Assembly (NCBI GenBank): GCA_964508495.1
Contig: CAZDUA010000020.1
Coordinates: forward strand, 1-32,372
DNA from: CABMGU01 sp964508495
GTDB taxonomy: Archaea > Nanobdellota > Nanobdellia > Woesearchaeales > ARS49
Direction: 5' to 3'
DNA: 32,372 nucleotides
The translations under genes were made by a program, and so were the position numbers. Below are positions 23,337 to 29,344 of this stretch, one piece after another. The notes beneath the pieces were generated by a model. The model was not told where the DNA came from. It ran no database searches and saw only the letters and a program-made list of their open reading frames with translations. Position 1 is the first letter of the stretch. Each line of letters begins with the position of its first letter.

Positions 23337-23412
23337 TATCGCCAACTTCGCTACGCTCGTTGTCGGAACCTGCCGTCGCGCATGTGCACAGTTTCGTAAT
23401 TGCACGATGTGC
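23330..23412. other. Two stable hairpins downstream of tRNA-Leu
   Basis: Hairpin 1: CGGCAGGT (23330-23337) pairs with ACCTGCCG (23368-23375). It looks like the tRNA T-arm with its 7-nt loop replaced by about 32 nt that includes CTTCGCTACGCTCG. Hairpin 2: 23378-23388 pairs with 23401-23412 (eleven pairs, one G-U, one bulge) around a 12-nt loop. They may form a structured RNA trailer of the tRNA transcript or an integration relic. Confidence 0.45.
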
Positions 23413-23431
23413 TTGAAGAATTAACTGATAA

Positions 23432-23517
23432 TGGCGCCGGCAGGATTTGAACCTGCGAACCCACTAAGGGAGCGGATCTTAAGTCCGCCGCATTTGGCCG
23501 AGCTTTGCTACGGCGCC
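23432..23517 (-). tRNA. tRNA-Leu (anticodon UAA)
   Basis: 86-nt class II tRNA on the minus strand. Acceptor GGCGCCG/CGGCGCC, D-stem GCA/TGC with GG in the loop, anticodon stem GCGGA/TCCGC around CTTAAGA (anticodon TAA), a variable arm with CCC/GGG stem, T-arm GCAGG-TTCAAAT-CCTGC, discriminator A, no encoded CCA and no intron. A TATA box (23543-23552) lies about 30 bases upstream. Confidence 0.95.
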
Positions 23518-23563
23518 GTCAAGAAAATGCAACACTCAAACGCTATATAAATTTAGTGCAGAA

Positions 23564-24370
23564 TCAGTCGCGTTTTCTAACGCGCGGGTCTAATTTGTAC
23601 TCGCCGATCTCAGATGCCATGTGAGCAGTAAAGACGCCTTTGATGTAATTCACTTCTTCAGGACTCAGCAACGCGTCAAGGCGTTCAGACCTCTTGCCAT
23701 AAATCTGAATTCCAACAGAAGGAACAGATTCAACCATCTCGCCAAGATTTACGAGAATTCCGCTGGCATTTTCGACAGAACGCCTGTCCAGAAATTTGCG
23801 ATCATGTGACAATGATTTTCTTTCAAGATCGAGTTTTTTAACAACATTTCTCTGCGTCATCTCTCCACCGTGCGCATCGACAAAAGAACAGCCCAAGTCC
23901 AAATAAACAACTCTGGAATCATCCTGCGGATAGTAAACGTTCTGCCTGCTTCCTGAAACATCAGCAAGAATCAACAAGTCACGATACATTTTGTCTTTCT
24001 TCAACGACTCAACTGCTTTTGCATCGTCCCTGCTTTCAGGCCCTGCCAAAAGCGTTGATGCAAAATAAAATGGCTTATGTGAATTCAATTCCTTGTCCTG
24101 GAAAGAAGGGAGATAAATAAAATGCAGGTCTTCCTCGTTTTTCAAAATAGCGGTTTCTGGCGTTGAAAGACCAAACTGGCGGGCCATTGCAGCAACAAGA
24201 GCTTCGTAAACAGGCTGGTGCTCTGCAGTAAGATTGGTTTCCCTGCCGACTTTTGTATTACTGCAATATTTCAAATAGACATCAATGCTCTCTTTGCTAG
24301 GCATCAGAATGCTTGCTTTGCCGCCTGGATTAGAGCCAGTTCTACCTGCCTTCATAACTACGTCAATCAT
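23564..24370 (-). CDS. HipA-like/PI3K-fold kinase-like protein
   Basis: 268 residues, cytoplasmic. I infer a remote HipA-type kinase fold from the order of motifs: a Gly-rich loop (TGSNPGGKAS, 11-20), a helix with a conserved Glu (YEALVAAMARQFGLSTPETAIL, start 55), then D137-VSGSRQ-N144 followed by D158-LG, matching the catalytic Asp/Asn and the metal-binding DFG-like motif. Sequence similarity is weak, and key residues are shifted, so activity is uncertain. The start at 24370 is chosen because its TATA box (24391-24400) is about 26 bases upstream; the longer frame adds 26 residues. It lies between tRNA-Leu and tRNA-Thr with no antitoxin-like partner. Confidence 0.6.
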   Translation of the reverse strand: MIDVVMKAGRTGSNPGGKASILMPSKESIDVYLKYCSNTKVGRETNLTAEHQPVYEALVAAMARQFGLSTPETAILKNEEDLHFIYLPSFQDKELNSHKPFYFASTLLAGPESRDDAKAVESLKKDKMYRDLLILADVSGSRQNVYYPQDDSRVVYLDLGCSFVDAHGGEMTQRNVVKKLDLERKSLSHDRKFLDRRSVENASGILVNLGEMVESVPSVGIQIYGKRSERLDALLSPEEVNYIKGVFTAHMASEIGEYKLDPRVRKRD

Positions 24371-24484
24371 AACTACTGTCTGGTGGTGAATACTTATAAA
24401 CCTTTCGGTATGTGCTTTTAAAGGCTTTATAAAGCAAACCAATGCCAAACATTTAAAAAATAGCTATAAGAAACTCTTCTAAAC

Positions 24485-24557
24485 GCCACCGTAGCTTAGT
24501 AGCTATAGCACCACCTTGGTAAGGTGGAGGTCGCGGGTGCAACTCCCGTCGGTGGCT
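24485..24557 (+). tRNA. tRNA-Thr (anticodon GGU) with altered elbow
   Basis: 73-nt tRNA: acceptor GCCACCG/CGGTGGC, anticodon stem CCACC/GGTGG around TTGGTAA (anticodon GGT), variable AGGTC, T-stem GCGGG/CCCGT, discriminator T, no CCA. The T-loop is TGCAACT, so universal T55 is G, and the D-loop AGTAGCTA has C where G19 is expected. TATA box ATTTAAAAAA (24451-24460) upstream. Confidence 0.9.
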
Positions 24558-24583
24558 TACATAATAAAAAAATAAAAACTAAT

Positions 24584-25165
24584 TCATTGAATTGTTATCA
24601 TTTCCTCAGCGTCTACAGCGCTGATTTCACGAATAACACTTCCGTCACCATTAGTCCTGAGCTGGTATTCCTTGCCCTTGGCATTAATCTTGATCTCATA
24701 GCCGGGAACAATCATTTCAGCACAGACTTCCAAGTCAAGAGTGCCATCCAATCCAGCAGCTCCCAAACAGGAGTCAGGCCATTCGCGCACAAAGGCTTCC
24801 AAGACTATAACTTCACTTCTCTGAGCGCCAACCTTCTCCATAATGTAATTTCTCGCTGCATCAACTGCAGGAGGAACTGGAAGGTCATGAATCAAACTCG
24901 GGCTTGTCGAACCACTGGCAGGCTCAACCACTGTTTCAGGAACATCTACGCCTGGAACAGGCATTGGCACTGGTACAACTGGTGCTGATACAGACTGTAC
25001 AAAAGTCCTTCCATCAGCAGTCCTGCACTGCATAGGATAAGACTCCATTACTGGATTGCCTGCCTGTGCGCACTGTTCAAAGTTCGTTACCTCTCGAGTT
25101 GGCTCGCATCCTGTGATAACTGCCAGGAGCAAGAATATTGCAATACTTGTTATGTTTTTGTTCAT
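24584..25165 (-). CDS. Lipoprotein with Cys-pair N-domain and beta-rich C-domain
   Basis: 193 residues. The signal ends in a lipobox (AVITGC, Cys20). Next is a short Cys-pair motif (FEQCAQAGNPVMESYPMQC) that I know from lipoproteins of small-genome bacteria and archaea, then a Val/Pro-rich linker (about 60-100), and a C-terminal domain with PDSCLGAA, VCAEMIVPGYEI and a final beta-hairpin; the pattern resembles a conserved domain seen in cyanobacterial and bacterial secreted proteins (WPDSxLGC ... VTPGY). Function unknown, probably extracellular and disulphide-bonded. GGTGAT lies five bases before the ATG. Confidence 0.8.
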   Translation of the reverse strand: MNKNITSIAIFLLLAVITGCEPTREVTNFEQCAQAGNPVMESYPMQCRTADGRTFVQSVSAPVVPVPMPVPGVDVPETVVEPASGSTSPSLIHDLPVPPAVDAARNYIMEKVGAQRSEVIVLEAFVREWPDSCLGAAGLDGTLDLEVCAEMIVPGYEIKINAKGKEYQLRTNGDGSVIREISAVDAEEMITIQ

Positions 25166-25277
25166 TTTTGATCACCAAAAACGTGTAAGAACTCGATATA
25201 TAAATACACATTCAAATGATAAGGGAAAAACCTAACCTGCTCACTAAAAGTGTGCTGCTAGAATAACTACGTTGTTT

Positions 25278-25727
25278 CTAATTTGGGAACATAAAGGTAA
25301 ATTCTAGCGTACCTGAGAATTCTCCTGTGTCCCTGTCATAACTTCCAGTGCAGCGAGTATAGACGGATTTTCTCTTTGGTTTGAAAGCTGATTCCAGAAT
25401 CCTTTTCGCGCGGTCGCAGAAATCATCCAAGTCGTAATTAGGAGTAGGTGCTGGGGTAGGAGTTGGTGTTGGAGTAGGAGTTGGGCTTGGAGTAGTTTCC
25501 CACGGGTATGAGCTTGGAGATGGTGTAGGTTCTTCCGATGGAGATGGGCTTGGAGTAGTTTCCCACGGAACCACTGGTTCGTCATACAGATATGAGCTTG
25601 ACGGCGTTGGCGTAGGAGGCGGAGTGTCTGCCCTGCCCACTGACTCCTCAAAAAGAATCCAGCCAGCAATTAATGCGGCAAGAAGAACTGCTATTAAGAC
25701 GAGACCATCGAGCACCTTCTTTTTCAT
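25278..25727 (-). CDS. Membrane-anchored protein with repeated Pro/Thr/Ser stalk
   Basis: 149 residues. A hydrophobic anchor (about 9-27) is followed by a stalk of about 60 residues made of Pro, Thr and Ser, with two copies of PWETTPSP and long TP repeats, then a ~50-residue C-terminal domain with two Cys (DFCDRAKRIL ... YTRCTGSYD). The C-terminal domain should be external. The start at 25727 has a TATA box (25747-25757) about 25 bases upstream and replaces a longer frame starting at 25760. Stalk design resembles the protein at 2993-3649, though the end domains differ. Confidence 0.8.
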   Translation of the reverse strand: MKKKVLDGLVLIAVLLAALIAGWILFEESVGRADTPPPTPTPSSSYLYDEPVVPWETTPSPSPSEEPTPSPSSYPWETTPSPTPTPTPTPTPAPTPNYDLDDFCDRAKRILESAFKPKRKSVYTRCTGSYDRDTGEFSGTLEFTFMFPN

Positions 25728-25859
25728 GATACCTTCAAGAACAAGGTGGTTTAAAAACATTACGGTGAGGCATCAAACAGAAATAAAGCCGTACAATACA
25801 CACACAATACTAATAACCTGCATTTTCTTAACAGCATTTAACATTCGGAGGATGATAAC

Positions 25860-26033
25860 ATGGCAAAAGACATACAAAAATACGCGCCTTGGCTGTTATT
25901 GATAGGCGGACTAGTTCACCTGGTGCCACAAATAAATCCGTGGCTAAGCGGACTAACAGGCGGAACCCCTTGGGTGCAAATCATCGTAGGAGCACTGTCT
26001 GTAATCATAGCATTGCTAAGCTTCAAGAAATAA
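25860..26033 (+). CDS. 57-residue two-helix membrane protein
   Basis: A short gene easily missed by length cut-offs: ATG at 25860, TAA at 26031-26033, with a near-perfect ribosome binding site GGAGGATGA (25847-25855). The protein has two hydrophobic segments (about 11-25 and 38-55) separated by a Pro/Gly/Trp loop (NPWLSGLTGGTPW) and ends with Lys residues. The WLLLIGGL opening and IVGALSVI second helix resemble the small DUF378-like membrane proteins. Codon use matches neighbours. A T-rich stretch (26034-26065) after the stop should end its transcript. Confidence 0.75.
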   Translation: MAKDIQKYAPWLLLIGGLVHLVPQINPWLSGLTGGTPWVQIIVGALSVIIALLSFKK

Positions 26034-26065
26034 TTTTATTTAATTATTTTTTTATTTTAATTTTA
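26034..26065 (+). terminator. T-rich terminator after the 57-residue protein
   Basis: Nearly pure T/A with runs of four to nine T immediately after the stop codon. Confidence 0.45.
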
Positions 26066-26087
26066 ACTAGTTCTAGAAATAAAAATA

Positions 26088-26160
26088 TGAGCCCGCTCGG
26101 GTTCGAACCGAGGACTTGCTCGACGTCAACGAGCCGTCATAACCGCTAGACCACGGGCTC
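26088..26160 (-). tRNA. tRNA-Val (anticodon GAC)
   Basis: 73-nt tRNA on the minus strand: acceptor GAGCCCG/CGGGCTC, D-arm GTC-TAGCGGTTAT-GAC, anticodon stem GCTCG/CGAGC around TTGACGT (anticodon GAC), T-arm CTCGG-TTCGAAC-CCGAG, discriminator A, no CCA. Residue 37 is G rather than the A common in tRNA-Val. TATA box at 26185-26197; T5 follows the 3' end. Confidence 0.9.
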
Positions 26161-26241
26161 CTAGAACCTTCTCCCCTATATCTCACTTATAAATATTACG
26201 GCATCACAACGTTTATAAATAACTAATAGAACAATACACTT

Positions 26242-27369
26242 ATGTTAAAAGAGGGTGCGCCGAGCAAATATTTCTTCTTAGGCATGATGGCAATAGCGGC
26301 CATCATAAGCGCGGCAGTGATATTTCCATTTGCAACAAGCATAATCGCAGGAGGAATTTTAGCATTCCTGTGCTATCCCTTGTATAAATGGATGCAGAAA
26401 AGAATCCATTCAAACGGAGTTGCTGCGTTCATCACAGCAATAATAATTGTTCTCGTAGTTGTAATCCCGCTTATTTTCCTCATCAAAAACGTCACAGGAG
26501 AAACACACTACCTGTACATTGTAACAAAACAGCATCTGGCCGGCGGGAACATAATAGAAACAAGATGCTACGAAGACACATTTGTTTGCAGAACACTCAC
26601 TGACGTAAACGCAATGCTCAGGGACGAGAACATAAAAAGCTACTTGCTTGACAGACTAAATGACGTACTCGGGTTTATCACAAAGAAAGTAAGCGACATA
26701 ATCTTCTCACTTCCAAAAATCATCATACACCTTTTAGTTGTCCTCTTCACAACATATTACGTACTAAAAGATGGAAAAGACTTCATACAACGCGCAGCAC
26801 AAGTCGCGCCATTAAAAGTCCACCACCAAGACCAAATAATAAAACAATTCGGAGACGTAACGCACGCTGTAATCTACGGAAGCTTTGTGGTCGCACTCGT
26901 TCAAGGAACGCTCGGAGCATTCGGATTTTGGATGTTCGGCATAAACAGCTTCATCTGGTGGGGAGTCATGATGTCATTCTTCGCACTAATACCATTTGTA
27001 GGAACATGGGTTGTATGGTTTCCAGCAAGCGCATTCCTCACGCTGAGCGGATACTTGCAGGGAGAATCAGGACTCATCTGGAGAGGAGTAGGACTATTCT
27101 TCTACGGGCTTCTAATAATCTCAACAGTAGACAATTTCCTGAAACCAATCATCGTTGCAGGAAGAGCAAAAGTCCACCCTCTCTTGATATTAATTGGAAT
27201 CTTAGGAGGACTATTCGTGTTCGGATTCATCGGACTAATCATCGGACCGCTCATACTCGCACTCTTCCAGACACTATTGCAGATCTATGAACGTGAAAGA
27301 AAACCACACGTTGACGAGCCAGAAGTGGACATCGTAGGACACGTCCACAAAAAACCGCACGGGCACTGA
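26242..27369 (+). CDS. AI-2E family (DUF20) permease
   Basis: 375 residues, about eight membrane segments. After two paired N-terminal helices comes a ~100-residue loop domain, then the diagnostic C-terminal half: YYVLKDGKDF, ALIPFVGTWVVWFPA, DNFLKPIIVAGRAKVHPLL and GLIIGPLILAL. Family members export the signal AI-2 (TqsA) or act as Na+/H+ antiporters in halophiles; the substrate here is unknown and AI-2 is unlikely in an archaeon. C-terminus is His-rich (HVHKKPHGH). Leaderless start from TTTATAAATA (26212-26221). AMP phosphorylase follows after four bases, so they are probably co-transcribed. Confidence 0.9.
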   Translation: MLKEGAPSKYFFLGMMAIAAIISAAVIFPFATSIIAGGILAFLCYPLYKWMQKRIHSNGVAAFITAIIIVLVVVIPLIFLIKNVTGETHYLYIVTKQHLAGGNIIETRCYEDTFVCRTLTDVNAMLRDENIKSYLLDRLNDVLGFITKKVSDIIFSLPKIIIHLLVVLFTTYYVLKDGKDFIQRAAQVAPLKVHHQDQIIKQFGDVTHAVIYGSFVVALVQGTLGAFGFWMFGINSFIWWGVMMSFFALIPFVGTWVVWFPASAFLTLSGYLQGESGLIWRGVGLFFYGLLIISTVDNFLKPIIVAGRAKVHPLLILIGILGGLFVFGFIGLIIGPLILALFQTLLQIYERERKPHVDEPEVDIVGHVHKKPHGH

Positions 27370-27373
27370 GAAA

Positions 27374-28867
27374 ATGAAACTCACTGTAAAGGATATGGAT
27401 ATCGCAACAGGCGACGTTCAAGTAGTAATTCTAAACCAAAAAGACGCACGAGAACTAGATTTGCACCCAATGGACAGACTTGTTGTTAGAAAGGGCGCCA
27501 AAAAAACAGTCGCAATCCTAGACATAGCAGAAAGCAAAAAAGCAGTACCGCCAGGACACATAGGCCTGTTTGAAGAAGTACTAATCGCGATAAATGCAAA
27601 AGACAATGACAAAATAAGCATTGAGATAGCGGACAAACCAGAAAGCGTTACGTACATCAAGAAAAAACTTGACGGAAAATCATTATCGCCAAGCGAGATT
27701 CGTGCAATCGTACAGGACATAGTAGACAGCAATCTAACAGACGTAGAGCTTACCAGCTTCGTCATATCAAGCTACACGCGTGGAATGAGCATGAAAGAAG
27801 TTGCTGCATTGACTAGAGCAATGGCAGAAACAGGCGACACGCTAACATTCAACAAATACCCAGTAGTCGACATACACTCAATCGGCGGAGTGCCCGGAAA
27901 CAGAACAACAATGATAGTAGTTCCAATACTCGTAGCGGCAGGATGCATAGTCCCAAAAACCAGCAGCAGGGCAATAACATCTCCAGCAGGAACAGCAGAC
28001 ACAATGGAAGTACTATGCCCAGTCAGCCTGCCAATAACAAAACTAAAAAAAATAATTGACGAAGTAGGTGGATTCCTAATTTGGGGAGGAGCGGTGAATT
28101 TGGCTCCAGCAGACGACAAAATAATCAGAGTAGAACACCCACTAAGCATAGACGCAGAAGGACAAATGCTCGCCTCAATAATGGCAAAAAAAGCAAGCGT
28201 GGGAGCAACACACCTGCTAATGGAAATACCAATCGGAAAAGGAACAAAAGTAAAAAATGTCAGGGAAGCAAAACACTTAAGCAAACACTTCGCAGAACTC
28301 GGACACATTCTCGGAATCAAAATCAAAACAATAATCACGGATGGAAGCCAGCCAATCGGCAACGGCATAGGCGCGGTGCTAGAAGCAAAAGACGTAATCT
28401 GGACGCTCAAATGCACCGACCGCGCACCACAAGACTTAGTAAAAAAAAGTCTTTGGATGTCAGGAATATTATTAGAATTCGTCGGCAAAGCAAAAAAAGG
28501 ACAAGGCTACAAAATGGCCCAAATGCTACTGTCCACAGGAGCAGCATATGGCGCCATGACGCGAATAGTCGAAGCCCAAGGCGGAAAAATGCCAAACCCT
28601 GACGATTTAAAACCAGCACAAAAAACATACACTTACCGATCACCAAAAAACGGAACAATAAAAGCGCTTGAGAACAGCTCAATAGCAAAAATAGCAAGAC
28701 TCGCAGGAGCGCCAGTAGACCCAGACGCGGGAATGTACCTGCACAAACACTGCGGGGACAAAGTCAAAAAAGGAGAACCAATAATGACGATCTATGCGAG
28801 AAGCGCGCACAAATTAGCATACGCTGTTAACACTCTTAAAAAAATTGATGGGATAATAATAAAATGA
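27374..28867 (+). CDS. deoA: AMP phosphorylase (archaeal thymidine-phosphorylase family)
   Basis: 497 residues, the usual archaeal length. It splits AMP (also CMP, UMP) with phosphate to the base and ribose 1,5-bisphosphate, the first step of the archaeal nucleotide salvage route that continues through R15P isomerase and form III RuBisCO. The N-terminal ~85 residues are the archaeal extra domain; the core has DIHSIGGVPGNRTTM (phosphate site), KTSSRAITSPAGTADTME and SIMAKKASVGATHLLMEIPIG. R15P isomerase and RuBisCO are not in the window. The next gene starts by an ATGA overlap. Confidence 0.95.
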   Translation: MKLTVKDMDIATGDVQVVILNQKDARELDLHPMDRLVVRKGAKKTVAILDIAESKKAVPPGHIGLFEEVLIAINAKDNDKISIEIADKPESVTYIKKKLDGKSLSPSEIRAIVQDIVDSNLTDVELTSFVISSYTRGMSMKEVAALTRAMAETGDTLTFNKYPVVDIHSIGGVPGNRTTMIVVPILVAAGCIVPKTSSRAITSPAGTADTMEVLCPVSLPITKLKKIIDEVGGFLIWGGAVNLAPADDKIIRVEHPLSIDAEGQMLASIMAKKASVGATHLLMEIPIGKGTKVKNVREAKHLSKHFAELGHILGIKIKTIITDGSQPIGNGIGAVLEAKDVIWTLKCTDRAPQDLVKKSLWMSGILLEFVGKAKKGQGYKMAQMLLSTGAAYGAMTRIVEAQGGKMPNPDDLKPAQKTYTYRSPKNGTIKALENSSIAKIARLAGAPVDPDAGMYLHKHCGDKVKKGEPIMTIYARSAHKLAYAVNTLKKIDGIIIK

Positions 28868-29310
28868 AACTTTACAGACTGCGCGAAGAAGACAGACAAT
28901 TTCTCATGTCTCTACTTTACGCTACAGGCATAATTTTATTTTGGCGAGGAATATGGGAAATAAGTTATGAGATTCCATTACTCAAAAACGTATACTTCGT
29001 CTTTTTTGTTGGCCTGTTCATCCTCACAATGACAGGCTACATATACAAAGAATATGACCCATTCTCACAAAGGGTCAGAAAAGTCAGCAGGCTGCTGCAC
29101 GACGTCGTACAGCTGCACAAAAGAGGAGAACTCCACGAAATATACTATTACGACGACATAGGAGGACACGACCACAAGCTCCTCCCGCACAAAATTAAAA
29201 AAATAGAAAACGATTTTGTAATATTTGAAGAAAAAGGGCACGAAGTCTTCATACCGCTTAGCCGTATAACAAGAGTCCACAAAGGAAAACAACAAATCTG
29301 GAAGCGTTAG
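28864..29310 (+). CDS. Two-helix membrane protein with DUF504/UPF0248-like domain
   Basis: 148 residues. Two membrane helices (about 16-32 and 39-57) are followed by a cytoplasmic domain (about 70-148) resembling UPF0248/DUF504: a lead helix (VSRLLHDVVQLHKRG), HEIYYYDDIGGHDHKLLP, and the conserved close IPLSRITRVHKGKQQIWKR (family pattern IPxHRI ... G ... vWkR). DUF504 proteins are small, conserved and unexplained in archaea, sometimes near RNA-processing genes; here it is fused to a membrane anchor and coupled to AMP phosphorylase by a four-base overlap. Confidence 0.75.
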   Translation: MKLYRLREEDRQFLMSLLYATGIILFWRGIWEISYEIPLLKNVYFVFFVGLFILTMTGYIYKEYDPFSQRVRKVSRLLHDVVQLHKRGELHEIYYYDDIGGHDHKLLPHKIKKIENDFVIFEEKGHEVFIPLSRITRVHKGKQQIWKR

Positions 29311-29344
29311 GTTTAATAATTCACAAAATTAAAACTTGAAAAAA

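Noticed and set aside
23320..23444. Full integrated element flanked by att sites
   Set aside because: Only 108 bp separate the repeats and there is no integrase; at most a scar.
25889..26149. 86-residue plus-strand frame
   Set aside because: Runs out of frame through the 57-residue gene and into tRNA-Val on the other strand; a shadow.
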